A stretch of 64,000 bases of DNA from Luscinia megarhynchos (GCA_034336665.1 CM067570.1:11244002-11308001); one strand, 5' to 3'. Shown: positions 22,701 to 37,700, numbered from the stretch's first letter. Program-made: numbers and translations. The notes: generated from the letters alone by a model not told the origin.

Positions 22701-25700
22701 CCGTACATTGTCTTCACTGAGTTGGTTGAGGAGCTTCTTCTTTTGATGTAGGGCATTTGCTCTTTAGCCTGTTAAAAAATAAGTGGTGAATTATATAGGG
22801 ATGATTTTTATGGATTCCTTTTTCAGGCAGGTTTCTTTCATATCTGAAATGTTCACTTGGATGTGTTGGTTGTATTCAGTTCAGAAGTTGAGTTCTTACT
22901 CTGATTTAAGTTGTTCATAGTTGGTTCAAGATGCAGATACATTGCAGTGGGAGTGTAATTACAGAATGTGAAGTTGATCACATGATGGTGGGCTTACAGA
23001 TGCAACCACATTTGAGTTGTGCTGCACTCTGACTTCAGTGGCTAAACTGGCTTCAAACAGTCTTTTGTCATGAGGAGGAATGAAGAGGGAGGAACTATCT
23101 ACTTAAAGCTGATTTGGTCCTTGAAGCTTAGAGACTGAATCCAATGTCAGTCTTGGTCTTTAACCAGGCTCTAGGAGAAAAGTAGCAAATTCACTCTTAA
23201 ATGATGCAAACATGGCTGCTCCTGAAGGATCCTGCTTCCTTTTTAGCTAATAGGGACATTCATCACCTGCACATTCCCATGAGAGAAATGGTGAGGCAAA
23301 CAAGAAAAATGGAGTTGAGCAAAGGTTGGTTGTTGCAGGAGGGAAACCTGCAAGTGTTCTCTTCTGAGACATCAAGGTTTGATTTGCTGCTTGGTCCAAC
23401 TTTTTTCATTTCTTTAATTTTAATATATTAATTTTTTTTTGCATATTTATGTAGCTATTATATAGTGCCCACTTCTGTTGATGTTACTGATTTTTCCCTA
23501 TTAACCCTGTCCTTACTTTTCTTTAATTTGCCTAAAGATGGTACTACCAGTAAAACTGAGGGTAAGCAGTCTGTCTGTGTAACTGAGGTGTGTCCACAGT
23601 CGTACTACCCTCCCTGGTCTCTGTTCTCAAAGTGTTACCTGGTTCTCATCCATGTTCACTGGTGACCTGCATGAAATGTTGCATGGTTGTCCTGCTCATT
23701 TTGATGCCATGGGGTATTCCTCACTTTCTCTTTGAGCTGCTCCCTGCTAATAACATTAGTCTGCTTTTATGACTCTGGTCACTAAGTTGTTATCTGGGTT
23801 TCTCTATTTAAAGTATTGCTTTTGGTTGAAGGTGACCTGTGTATAGACTAAAAAAACCCCAACAAAAACAAAAAATCTCCCAAACAACACAAGGCTTGTG
23901 ATTTCTTTTCTCCTTGATGTGTAAAGGTTTGCTGTGTTTTTCCATCCAAAGCTCAGGTCACAACTGCCAAATGCTTTCGGGAAGAGACTGGGCAGTGAGA
24001 GAATTGAATGAGATGATCACATGGCAGAAAAATGAGGACAGTAAACAATGATCTCTAGGGAAGGAATATTTAGTCAACCTCTTTAAACTTGACCTCTCTC
24101 TTTTTGTTGTTAACTGTCTGAGTGAGATGGCTTACACCAAAGACAATTGGAGGAAAGGCTTTTTTTACTAGAACACTGAGCCTGCTAGTTTGGGAAGGAT
24201 CCCAGTCTTTTTCTGGCTCATTGTCAAAACTTGTTCTTTATTTCTTCAGCAAAATAAATCACTGGGAAATCACTTTTTCTGAGGTAGACAGGAGTAAAAA
24301 ACAAGAATGTTTTCTGCACAGAATGAAGATACCACACTCTCCAGCAAAGCCTTTTTTTTTCCCAGTGCAAGTCTCTTTTCAAGGGATCTATTACTGTCTT
24401 GTGGGACTGTGCTTGTATCTTTGATGGCTGCTTGTATTTGGATGTGGTGGTCTGAGAAGTGCCACTGTGCTGTTGTGTGACATCTGTGTTATTTTCCTTA
24501 CTATTAGTGATGCATTGATTGATTACTTGGAGGAAAAGGTCTGCACCATTTTTGGAAATGGTACTTAGTGTTGAGAGATGAACTGACCTCTGCATCTGGA
24601 GCAGGAAGTGTTTGTATTTTGTGATCTGTCCATGATAGGGAATATGAAGTTATCCTGAGACCTGTATTTCTAAATCAGTCATGAGATGGATGAAAATCCC
24701 AAGTTGCTGATATTTTTTCTTCTCTTTTTTAAAAAAAAAATAAATTGTTGACTCTTCCTCTTCCTCTTCCTCTTCCTCTTCCTCTTCCTCTTCCTCTTCC
24801 TCTTCCTCTTCCTCTTCCTCTTCCTCTTCCTCTTCCTCTTCCTCTTCCTCTTCCTCTTTTCATTCTTTCTTTGCTTTGTTCTCAAACCTATCTATTTTTG
24901 ACCTACATTTGAAATGTTGAAGGTTTAATGTTTTATATGAAATACCATATGCAGCTTTCAATCCTCTCCTTGGCTATAATAATGTTTGCAGAGGCTTGTT
25001 AAAACAGCTGTCCTGTGGAATACCTCTATATTTAGTTTATTAAATGTTTTGTCATGATGCAAAAAGTTGGGGGTTTTATTTGGTTACTGTTTTCAATTCA
25101 GTTACATTAGGAGCAGATTGGATTTGGTAAAAATCTGTAATAGAAACCAGCAAGTTGCTTGGGGCAGGGAAGATTGAGATGAACTTTCAGAAAATGAGTT
25201 TGGTATCCCCTAATTTTTAAATACCTCGTCTTTTACCTTCTTTTTGCTGTAAGATTCTCTCTTTTTCAGAAGGAGGATCAGAGAGGATTAAAACTACACA
25301 GTACACTATAGCCAGAGTACTTCAAGAATGAGTTTAATCACTGTTTGAAACTCTTCATCTTTTTCCTTTGAGATAGTTCAGGGAAAAAAACCTTTTTTTC
25401 AGGATTGAGTGTGTCCTTCACTGAACAATGAAGCTGAGTAAGGTCTTCTGCCAACTCTGTGATCTTGCAGATTGTGTCAGGATCTACAAAGAAGATAAAC
25501 TTTGTATTCTTGACATGTAAAAATTAAGAGGGTGGGGGTAGAGAAAAACATTCTCCTGCTCTGGAAACAGAAGGAAACAGATCATAAAGCAGAAATGTGA
25601 TCTACAATTGTGCTCCTGTAGTTTGTTTTGGTTTTTTTGCAGGTCACCAGTAAGTAATTTAAGAGAAAATTCCTGTGTCTTTTTGTGTGGTTCAGCTTGA

Positions 25701-28700
25701 CATTAAATCTGCAGTCTGGTTCCCATCATGGCTTTCTGTAGCTACATTGTAAAATTCTGCTCATTCCCCTCAGCTGGGAGCCAGCATTGTGTGGACTTGG
25801 CAGTTCCCATCTGCTTTGCCCTTGGTTCTCCTCATGGTTTGGTTTGGAGTCAGGCAGCTCAAACAAAGGAGAATGATAAAGTAGGTGATGCCAGTGGCAA
25901 GAATGCTAACTAAGAGCTGAGTATCAGTCCTTTGGTTTTAAGTTGTGACATCCCAACAATTGGCAAATGCTGTAGAAGTGCATTTCCTTATGGGAAGGTA
26001 GGTGAGTCTGTATACCAGTGAGGTTTGTGCAGGTCTTAATGCAATGCACAGATGTACCTTGATTGCCCAAACCCTTCATGCATGGGGATCTTTTGAACTG
26101 CTTTAAGGACTTTATGCACCGAAAGCTCAAAAGAGATAAACCTTTACAGTCTTGTCTTCACAGCTAGTGCTAGGGAGGTGGCACTTATGTCATGTTTGTT
26201 ATACCTGATTAAAAGGAAACCTTAGAAAGTTTCTGCTTATTTTATTATGAAACAGCTTTTTCAAGGAGTATTTTAAAAGGGTGCATAATGCTGACTTTTA
26301 TTAATTAGAATGGTTCAGAGCATTTGTGTTATCTTTTTTTCAAGGCAAGCATAAATTAAAGCCCTTCAGACAAAGCCTTTCTCCAAAAGGGAAAGCTTAA
26401 ATGCTGGTTTGACCAGCAACTGGCAAGTTCATAACAAAAATCAGCAGTTTGCAGTCAGTGGCACAATTTTTAATAGTTTTTATTATTCACCAGAAAGGCA
26501 ATAAAATGGGATTTGTTACAGTTTTCACGTAACTTAGGCTCAGGTGGACACCTTGAGTGCATTATCAAAGGCTTTGGGAGTAACACAAGTTTAAAGAAAT
26601 CATCATTCTTGTTTTCTTCTCTGCCTTAAAGCTCTCCCTTGTCCTTAAGGATGAGGCTTAATTCAAAGTTGTGTCTGACAGTGGTACCTTACACAGAACT
26701 GCTCAGGGAGTAGGTTTCTTTTTTCTTGCTCCATCCCTTTTCAAGTGCTGAGTTGATTTGGCTGTGTTTGTTTGTGTAGGGCAAAGTGGATTCTTCACTG
26801 AGCCCTGTGCTTTGGAGTGAGATCCTATGTAAAACCCAGAGGCAGCACAGCCTGACGGTTTCCAGTAAGGATCAAGTGCCTCTCAGGGAAAGTCATGGTC
26901 CAGAGTCAGGTCTTTCTAACGTTGAAGAAGTGCTAAATATGGTGGTTGTAAAAAGTTTTTTTAATATTATCTACAAAGCATTTTTAGTTGATGTCTTTGT
27001 GTCTCCCCTGTCCATGTGCTACTTAGCAGTGATACTAGGGCTAGAGGCTCTTTCAGGAATGTTTTTCTCCAAGTGGGGCAAAACCCCAGTGCTCGTTAAC
27101 CTAAATGCATTAACCTGATCCCTGGAGAGACCATCATCATCCCAGTGCATCCATGTGTAACTTGTGTGGTTGTAGGTGTCCCTATTCACAGCATGGAATT
27201 GATTAAAGTGAGTTGTGGAGCTGTTACATGCCATTTCTAGAATATTTGAAATCCATTTTCTTCAGACTGAGTGTCACAGAAAGCCTGTGACTGTTCTGAG
27301 CACTGGGGATGGGGATGCTGCAGTATCCACCCAGAGGGCTCAACCTGCCAGGTGAAGCCTCTTGTAAAGCACAAAACTTATTTTATCATAGAACCTTCCT
27401 TAATTTGTTCCTTTTCTGAAAAAAAAAACCCAAAAAAACAAAAAGCCAAAACAACCTTTCTAGGTTTAGGCGTTTGTTGGACATTTCAGGGTTGATTCTG
27501 AACCATTGTTGTAAAAATGACAGTAACTGTAAAAAATAAAACCAAAACCTCCTAGAAATCCAGAAATGGTTTCTTAACACAATGCATTTATATGGAGGCT
27601 TTCAAAACCTTTTCTAACAACACTGTGTCACATGTCAAATTTAGATCAAAGGCTTTTTTATGGAAATACTTTTAGTGGTTTTTGGAAATTAGTTGGGGCA
27701 GTCTTTATCTGTTCCTTTGCTATGCTGTTGTTGTTAGGATGCAGCAATGCTTTTGAAAGCAGCAGAAAAATAATGGTTATGAAATATGGATTGCTACATC
27801 TGTAGTGTGAGCTAGATATGGAGACAAACCCACTTGAAAGCAAAGAAATTTTGGGAGGGGAGGTGTTTGCTTGAATTAAAGAGCAACAAAAAAGTCTAAA
27901 TGACTTGATTTTTTTTCCCAGTCCTGCTTGAAATTAGTTTTTCTATCTGGGTTAGAATGATAGAGATAAATCCACACACATAGTCCTATGTGCAAATAAC
28001 TCTTGGATGTGAGTGCAGATTCTTGCTTGCAAATGAGATTCCTGGGGGAATGTAGAAGGCACATATGTGTTGTATGGATTAACTACTATATATTCATGCT
28101 GTACTTGGTATAATATATATTAAAAATCCATTTGCACAATGCAAGTCCAGTGCAGTGTTCAAATGCTTGTCAGCATTTTTTAAAGGATGGGAAAATCTGT
28201 ATCAGTGTTGGGACTCTGTTCCTCCTGTGGAAGAAAAACTTCTCTGACATTGTTCCCTCTGACACCCAATAGGCCTAAATCAGTGTGCAAATGAGCCAGT
28301 CCAAAAGAAAGCAGAATTTTGTTCCTAGCCATGCATTCATTCATTCATTCATAAACTGCTGAATTTGGTAGGAATCTGTCCACCAGCCCTCAGGGGTTTC
28401 AAATAGGGCTGAGTTCTCTTTTTCTAATCCTGCTGATAATCACGTGTTAATTAAATTTGCGTTAGTTCTGTTTTATTATTTTTTAAAACTTCTAGGATTG
28501 GTTCCAGAAGGTAACCTCAATTTCACTTTATGTATTATTTTAGGCTTTGTATTTCTTAAGTTGGAAAAGTCACACATCTTATCCCAGTTTTCCCCTTCTT
28601 AGTCACCTGCTGATGAAGATTCAAGAAAGAAAAAAAAAAGCTTTCATAGATGCAGAAAAATCCAGGAAATTTTGAGGATCTTAAGTGGCCTTTGTGTAAG

Positions 28701-31700
28701 AGAAGAAGACATCAGTCCCTTTCACCCATTCTTGGCCCATGCACATCATAAATGTGTCTTCCAGTACTGCCTTGAATTTCGGCTTGATTTCCCCCTAGGA
28801 CTTCCTGCAATGCCAAGGCCTCCCATTGGCCTTCTGGAAGGATGTAAATGAATTCCATTACTGGTTCCTGGTCAGGTTTAAATTCTTGTATTACTGTGAT
28901 GCCTTCCTGGTAGAAACTAAGGGAAGCCTTGAGTCTTCTGAGAGGAGTACAATGTCTGCCTGCCTCCTTCCCCTTGCCTGCCTGCCTGCCTTGGAGCCTG
29001 TGTGGGGCTGAGTAACAAGTGACAGAGTGGCTCTGCTCAACTCTGTGTAGCTGTGCCTAACTTGCATGGGGTGGGATCTGGCTGGCAGAGAGCTCCAGAG
29101 CTGCCTCTGGTGGTGCATCAGGCTGTGTAAGGGGCAAGAATGCCCTAGAGCAGAGGAGTCTGCAGCCTGCTAAAGACATCAGCAACCAGTTTTATGGCTG
29201 TTGGACCCACATGGGTGTGCTCAGAGCTTGTTCAGTTAAGCCAGTGGTTAGAAAGTTTTGTTTGTGTTTTCCCAGTTTTATGCTGATGATTCCTGCTGTG
29301 TCTCGTCTGTAAATAAGTGTTTGAATGTACATACCTGTACTTTACCTACTGACCTGTTTTAAAACTAGGCACTGATGGAGAGGTTTGAAGTAGAGTTGTC
29401 TTGTAGGCTTTTTCCCTTGCAAACAAATTTGCCCTTTCTTCTCAGTCAGGCATCTCCTTGTCACTTTGTGTCTAGCAGAAGCTTTCAGACCATGTTATGA
29501 ATAATTTTGAGAGCTCAGAGAAAAAACATAGCTCCCAATTGCTCTATCTGGGCTGCTTGCCATTGTCTTGTCCTGCATGTGTGCCTTATGTGAAGTGGGT
29601 TTTTGGGTGGGAAGTGTGTGTCTCCCTGTTTGTATTTCTCTGTATGCTTATGGTGGAGACAGAGGGCAGGAGATGAGTATCTGTAGCCACTGGGTGCAGT
29701 TGTCTAGACTTCTCTTACCTGCTGTGGGTTTTTTCCTTTCATTATTGTGACTGAAACTTGAAGTCATCCTCTGAATGCAGGATAGCACTGGCATGAGTCC
29801 TGAGAAAAAAGCTTCAGATTTGGCTAAGAACTGATGTGTTGAATAGTATTGATGGAGGCTTTCTTTGTGTTACTCTTAATTATCATTTCTTTCCCATTAA
29901 CTAGAGACAGATAATTGAAGCTTAGCACTGGAAGGAACATTCTGTAGGAAACTACCCTGCCCTAGGAAGGGGATGAACCGATGACCCCGTAAGCTTTCCT
30001 AGCTCAAATTTCTGTGGCTTTTCCATGAGGAAAGGACAGAACAAGGACTGAGAACACTTTGAGACTTTATATCCTTTCTCTGCTTAAATAAAGAGAAGGC
30101 ACACTGTTTTTCTCAACACTGATTATGTTAAATAGGGCTCTCCATTACAAGTGGAGTTGCACTGATCTCTGGATAAACAGCAGGGAGAATTCAATGAGCC
30201 TGAAATAAAAGTGTGATCAGACTGTGTTGACAGACTGTCAGAGGAGTGCGTGCCAGCCTGCACAGGTGGAGCAGGATATAAAGACAGCTAGTTGGAAATC
30301 CCAGCGATGGAATTTGGGAGGGCATCTGTCACACCTGTCTCTGAAAGGGTGATCACCTTGTCAGAAAGTAATAATTTGATACAGGAAGCTGCATTTAGGA
30401 GACTTGAAATTTTTTGTTGTTGATCCTTTGTAAAGAAGCTACTATAGAACAGGAGCAAGGGCTGTAGAGAGGTGATATTTTTTTAATTAAACTGGCTGAT
30501 AGCATTACAGAAAGCAAAGAAACTTCTGGACTGTGGACTGTGGTTATTTCCACTCCCTCCTGTGCATCTCAGCCAGCCTAATAAAAGGTGTTGCCTCTGC
30601 AGTCAACTTCTTTAGTACCCTGGGTAGTTGTGTGTGTAGTTTGTTAGAGGCTTGGTAAAAGCTCGTTAACAGCGTGGCTGTTTGCATTCCCGCAGGTCGC
30701 ATTCGCACCAGGAGGCAGAGCTCTGGCAGCGCCACCAGCGTCACCTCCACGCCTGCCGACACCCGCGGCCGCAGCCGGGCGAAGGTGGTCTCACAGTCCC
30801 AGCGTAAGAACTGCCTTATTCCTGGGGGAGCAGGGCAAAGAATTACTCATGTGTTTCTCTTGAGTTGAAGTAGCACCGTCAGAGAGTTGGGCTCACTTTG
30901 GACATGAGATAAAACAGATCCCCACCTAGCCAGCGTGTGCTCCTGCTGACAAACAGGGCCCCAAATCCGAGTGCTTAGCTGCAGCCTTTTTTTACCAGTT
31001 GTGCAGCAGGATTTCATGTGTCTGTGATGTGTAGCTCTAAATAACTGGCACTGTGTCTTGCTGAGACACTCCCTGTGCCTGTAGCTGACTGCTTGCCCTG
31101 CCAAACCTCTCCTCTGCTTATGTGACTCTATTTCTGTATGTGTGAACACGTGAGCTGTCTAAAATTAATGGGGTTTGGCATCAGTTGAAAATAGGACATT
31201 ACCTATTTTGTATAGATATGGGAAAAAGGGCTCTGCTTTGATTCACATGACACATCTGTGCTCTCTGGCTTCCTGGCAAGGCGTGGTTTTCTCCTAGGAA
31301 CCACACATATGGTGCTGCTGCTGCATATTTCTCATGTGTATCTAAGGAGAATTTTGTCACTCCCAGTTGTAAAAGGAACTGGAGAGAGGGAGAAACTCCT
31401 TGTTATGAGGACCTTCAGCCTTGTGAATTGGAGATTGGGTTTGTGGAAGGACCTGTCTGTTCTGAGGACTTGTCTTGCTTTGTACACCTATTTGAAAGCC
31501 CTTCTCTGTTCATTCTTTCATTGCTTTGCTCTGTCTTGCTGGGGGGAAGAAAAAGCACTTTATAGCCTTGTGTTAGGCTGAGAGAGCTGCAGAAAGACAT
31601 AGTATATTTAGCATGGGATTAAATTGGAATCTTTACATTGAGATTATAAGGATATATTTGGGCTTTGGGATGCTAATGTAAATTGATTTCTTCAGTGTTG

Positions 31701-34700
31701 GACCTTGAACTGATCCAAAGCCAGAATTGTCCTTTTTTCCCTAAAATTAGTGGTGAAAAATGGTCAGACCAGATGAGACAAGTCTCAGAAGTGTTTCAAA
31801 ATAGTTTTTTAAAGGTTTCAATGACTATAGAACTAATGTTTCTATAGAATGCCTTACGAAGATTTAGGATGGTCATGTCTGGACCTGCTGCCTTGGTCTA
31901 GTTTGCTGAGTTTCTAGCCTAGCCCAGCCAGATGTGATCTTTATCCTTAAACCAAATGTTGCATGGAATAATTTGCAAATTCAAATGTAAGGAGTCAGTC
32001 CCAGGACCAAATTCTCCATGCCCACACAGTGGATAACCATGTTGTAATTTTGCAGACTGGGTTGGGGTACAGGTTAGAGCAGAACTTGGTGTCTTGGTTG
32101 ACATTTTGCTGAGACCTTGGTCAGCTTTGGGAAGTTTAGCTACATCTGCACATTAACTCCCTGCATTCTGCAGAGGCTTTGGGAGTGACATGTTTGCAAA
32201 GAGATCTGTCTGTATTGTGTATTGCACAAACCGCATGCTGAACGCTGTATTGTCTTGCTGTCTTTTAATCCACTTTTTGCCTGTCCCTTGGTCTGCCCTC
32301 ATAATCAAGGATCCAGATCAGCTAATCCTGCTGGTGGTAAGAAACATTTTCCCTTTCTTGCTTTTTCACATTATTTCCTTCACATTTTTTAACTGCTAAG
32401 CTTTTAGCTTTCCTCATTTTCTCCTAACTGTAAGACTTAAAAAGCATTTTGTTGGAGTCATAAATCAAAATGTGTGTGGCAGGTGATTTTGCTTTCTCCC
32501 ACTAATCAAACATGGTAAGTGTATGTTCTGATGTCAAAGCTGGCTCAAACCCCAGGGGCTGAATTCTTCTCTCAGTTACTTCAGTACATCCCTGCTGACA
32601 CCACTGAGATGAGTTTTAGGTCCTGGTGCTGTGTGGAAGACTGGCACCTGTCACTTTGGGGTGGGGAAAATGGAGCCAGCACCCCGTACAGTGTTGGAGT
32701 ATATTTGATTGGTTTGGAATGGCTCTGGCCAAGAAATTGGAGGGGGCAAGTAAGTTTATACATGTGCTATGGTACTGTTTGTGACACTAACAGAGTTGCT
32801 TATCTGCTTAAATTAAGACAGAAGAACAGTCTTCAACTCTTACTATTTGTAACAATATTTGGAAATGAAATTTTTGTGAGATGTTTAGATGCATTTTAGC
32901 AAGAAGTCAGTAAGAATACTGGTTCAAATTGTGAGCTTGCCTGAGTATGATCTTGCAACCCTTTCAAATGTACTTTTCCTGGCTGTTTCAGCAAATTTAA
33001 TGTCAGAAATAATAATGGCAACAGCAGATTTTTCAGGGACTCACATACTCATTTCTTAGAAGAAATGTAGAGTTGCCATTCACAGTTGCAATTCAAAAAG
33101 ACAAGGAAAAACAAAGCAGGCCAACTATTCAACTTGCTAAAAATTTTTATCATCTGAAAAATAAGCAACTTAGGTTTAACCAGCGAGACCTAAGTAAGCC
33201 AGCATCTCTACAAGTGTGAGGCTTATTGCATTTACCCATTATTGTGCTGATCTGTTGAGATGTGGTGGGTTTTTCATTTTCCTTCACTGAATTACTGCAG
33301 AAAAGCAATGCCACCACTGCAGTGTAGCACAAAGCTGCCTGAACTGCTTTGAAGCAGGTGACCTGTGCCAAAAGCCAGGGCACTGCAGCACAGCTCTGCA
33401 CACAGCCTGGTTGGTGTTGCTTTAGGAGGAGGTGAGGCAGCCTGGAAATCCTTGCTGCTGCAGCAAGGCTGCCCCAGCACCTGCACAAGCTCTCCTGAGC
33501 CAACTTGGGTGTTCATACACTGCAGTGTCTGCGCTGGGCTTGGTCTGCGTGGGCAGCAGAGGGTTGCTGGTGTCAGTGTTCATTGTCTACAGGCTTTCCC
33601 TAGTCTTCTTGAAAGCTTGTAGGGAGCACTCCCATTAGTTTTCTGAGAGATTTGGATTGAATTCTTATATAGAGCTGATTGTGTTCCAGTTTTGCTGTCA
33701 GTGTGTCTAAAATCTTGGGGGCTTTAATTGTTTGTTTTTATTTCTGGTTCCCTTCTAGCTGGTAGCCGCTCTAGTTCTCCGGGTAAGCTCTTGGGAAGCT
33801 CCTATGGTGGCCTGAGCAGTGGAACATCCAGAGTGCAGCCAGTGCCATCATCCTCAGAGAAGCGCAGCAAGATTCCTCGGAGCCAGGGATGCAGCCGGGA
33901 GACGAGTCCCAACAGAATAGGCCTAGGTAAGGACAGTCACTGCCCTGCTGTGCTGCCTGGCGTGCCTGGAGGAGGGGCTCTCCTGTGCCTGGGAAACTGC
34001 TCTGAGCTTTTCAGCTCACAAGTTAATGTGATTGTGGTTTATAGGAGAGTCATTTCAATTTTCCAGGTTGAGCTTATGGTTTCAAAGTAAGCCTAGAGAT
34101 GTCGTGATGTGTTTTCTGTTTGAAATTCAACATGAGCAATATTATTAGTTCAGGAAGCAAGAACAATTGTGAATAACCATCCCAGAAAAAAGACCTAATT
34201 TAAGGTTAGTCATAAAATGAGTTGAGCAGTCGTTACAGTCATATGGAATCAAAGGCAAAAAACCACCTTCTTGGATTATTTTAGAAATTTTGCATCTTAA
34301 ATGGTTTGCTTCTCTCTTCTTTAATATCCTGGAGTCAGATTCTTAGAACACATTTTAGACTTATGTATTAATTGTTCTGGTTTTGAAACTCTCATCTCAG
34401 TGACTGTTATGTAAATATTCTGTAATAGTTTCTATTTTCTAATTTATCAGCAGACTTTTTTAAGTCAGGTGAGTAAATATATATTAAACTTTGAGCTGAA
34501 GTGAAAAGGTAGTCAGTGTGCTGTCTGAACACTTTGAATTTTAATAGAAAATATTTTATAAGTTTGAAGTTAATGTAAAAAAAGAACATTTTAAATGATA
34601 TTGATGCTAAATTATTTTTTTATCTCCAAAGACTTTGCTAGTAGATTGAAATTGATTGAAATTGGAGTCTTACTGTTGACAATTAAATTTATAACTATGC

Positions 34701-37700
34701 CTTAGCAATAGTTTTATATTTTACATTTGAGCTGCATTTCTATTTAGAGGAGGCTGTTAATATTAAGAAGTATTTTATTCACTTTCCAGTATACTGAAAT
34801 GAGTTTAAAACACCTGAGTGTGTATCCTGTTATGATTCATAAAAAATACTGCATATTCATTGTGACTGCTTTTCCAAATTTAGTGTTCTTCTCATGTCTG
34901 ATCTATTTTATGGACTCTGTATGAATACATTGTACTTTTCTGTTCATTGCTTTTAAAATGTAAAGTGCTTCCCAAATACTAGAGGTAATTGTTCTGCTAT
35001 CACTGTGTAGAAGAGCATTGTTTTTTAGGAGGAAGCAAAGAATGGTGGATGGTACCATCACACATGATTAAGCTGATCATCATATTATGTGGTCTGATTT
35101 TAAACATTCTCGAGCACCTGAAGGGAAAATGCCTGGTGTAAAATCCTCACTCTTGGGTTGCCTGCTTTCAGGTATATTACAGGAGCCTTGAATTCTTTTG
35201 GAAGAGTAATTTGTATCTCATTTCTCAGATGTGCTCCCTGAGAACACAAATCAGTGCTTGTTCTTTGAGAGTGGGAGAGAGTTCTGACATCTATCAGATG
35301 TGTGGCTTTCAGCTATTCCCCCCCAGGTTGCTGGACACAGCCTGTGTTGAGCTGTTATGGAAACAGCAGTGTCTGACACTTTACTGTTCAATTGCAGAAA
35401 TTCTGTCTTATTTACTGGATTTTGAAAATTGTGATACTGACCCAGATGGAGATAGCTTTTGAGCTGTCAGCTATATACCATTATTCCATTGTTCTTACTA
35501 TTTTGTAACATAGTAGCTAACAGTATTTTATGCTTCCTTATTGTGTTGCTTTAGTCTCTATATTTCCTTGATATTTTATTTTGTTTGCTCATTTCATTTA
35601 ATAGACTCCCAGTCACCTTGATTTCAAATACAGAAACCATCCCCTGGAGTTTTTCAGGGCCTCCTGGGGCAGTAGCAATAATGGAGCCCTCTGCATGTGG
35701 ATGCCTGTTAGCATCAGTACCTTGCTGCTAGCTTTGATTTCCATGATGACTACAGGTATCCTTGAAGTAGATTCCTTCTGTGTGCTGGGAACCTTAAAGA
35801 AGGTTTTGTTTCCCCAGAGGCAGGACAACAAGGCACATTCAGTGCTGAGGTCCTATTTGATCACCTGTATGGCTCTGCTTCTGTGGCACTTCAATTTAAA
35901 GCTTGCCTCTGCTGTCTGCTCAGTGAGTTTTACTAGTGGTGATATCCTCTTGGGGAAGGAGGAGTGCAGTCCACTTAAATCTTGAGTGTTTCTTTGGGCC
36001 TCGTGAAGGAGATCATCTGCTCAAACAGGTGATGTCCATTTCCCATGGATTGAAAATTACCAGCCTGAAGTTAATTCTGATGGATGCTCTGCAGATTGTA
36101 TGGTACAGCTGGATCTGAAAGAAGTGAGAGATTCAAGACAGCCATTCTCCAAAAAGTGGAGCAAGCACAGCTGCCTATCAGCTTCGTGCAGCAGAACTCT
36201 TTCTGTTGGGGTTATGGTGTGTACATTTATTGGAAATCTGCAGGCAGTTCTTGACTTGCCTAGAGTGGGTGTTCCCCACTGCAGAGCTTTCCTGTGGCTG
36301 TTTGGCAGAATTTCAGACTTTAAAATGCTGGTATTGATGTAAGAAAGCATCTGAATGATTTTTAGTCTCCACTTAAGAATCATAAAAATTCACACCCTAA
36401 TGAAATACCTGTTTCTTCCAAGTGGTAAACAGGGGCACTTTCTTGTTCTGCTGATGATATTTGCATCTGTTGGGTTCCACTGGCATAAGACTGCTTAATA
36501 GTGTGTTTTAATAATGGTGTGAGCCGTGTCTAAGTGCTCTGACTTTGAGGATGAAATTGATAAAACTTAGATGTACAGTACACATTAGAAAGTTGGAATA
36601 TTTTTGAAAATAACCCATCCTTGTCCTGTCCTAAACTTTGTCACAGCAGAGTTGGCAGTGGACACACTGTCTGCTTTTATGCTGCCTATTCCTCTTAATC
36701 CATTTTGCTACTCATTCGCTTGATTTCTTTCCAGCTTTTGGGTGTTGAGAATTCTCAAATTGAGACTTGGTCTGTCTTTGCTTTTGCTCCCTGCACTGCA
36801 GAGACAGGCTGTCACAGAATGAGAGACTTAGCTAAATGACAACACTGTTGGCTTTTACTGCTGGCAGTGTCTAAAGGAAATAGTCTGAGTAGCTGATACA
36901 AAATCTCTGCACAACATGGTGGTGAAAATGAGAGGCAGGTGCCTGGGAGTCCACAGCAGACTCATCGTTCAGTTCTTTTCAATCCATTTTTTTCTTGTTT
37001 TTCTTATGTATCCAGTAACATGCAACCCTTTTATTTGACCATTAATCCTGGAGTACCCAGTGTTTGGGTGTTCTGTTTGTGAAGTCACTATTATGCTTCA
37101 TTGTAGCATTGCTCTACTAGTGTAGGACAATGCAATTAAAGTGCATTTTCTTCATACTTCATGCTGCTGCTGTTAGCTGGTATGGAAAGAGAATCTATTG
37201 TGTGCATCCACTATTTTTTTTATTCATTCACATCTCTCCCTCTCTAAAGAGCCTTTACTATTTTTAGTAGGGTTCTATTATAGAAAAGATGGGCAGATCT
37301 TCTCTGTTTCAGAGAAATGACTGCTTGTGCAAACCTGATGTGAAGACTGCCATTATTTACATCTAAGCATGAGACCCAAGAATGAGAAGTTTGCTTCTAG
37401 AGAGGCTGCAATTTCAAACCAAGTATTTGTGTGGAGAACTTTAATGTTACTTTTACTTGTAGTTCACCTGTCAGCTTTTCCCCTTGTACTTCTGAGATGG
37501 GATTATTGTACCCATGGACCCTAATTTCATCCAGTTCTTATAATTTAATCTGTTTTATTTATTGTAAGACCATCTAACTCAGCACCATTAGACATTATGG
37601 TGATCTAATCAGCTTGGTTGATAGCTCATCTTGCATTGTCTGCCATCCAAGGTCAACCATCAGAACCATTAATTCATCGGAGAGATATGAACTGCTTTTG

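Larger units (their letters stand above)
23562..30695 (+). other. CLASP1 intron with a hexamer microsatellite
   Basis: Non-coding, 7.1 kb, the longest complete intron in the window. It holds the (CTCTTC)n tract at 24752-24858, short (ATTC)n and (CTGC)n runs near 28334 and 28976, and A-runs followed by C-runs near 23850 and 27420. No exon or RNA gene was recognised. Confidence 0.6.

Noticed and set aside
24679..24885. Minus-strand open frame with a long Lys-Arg repeat
   Set aside because: It is only the translation of the (CTCTTC)n microsatellite, with no flanking coding sequence.
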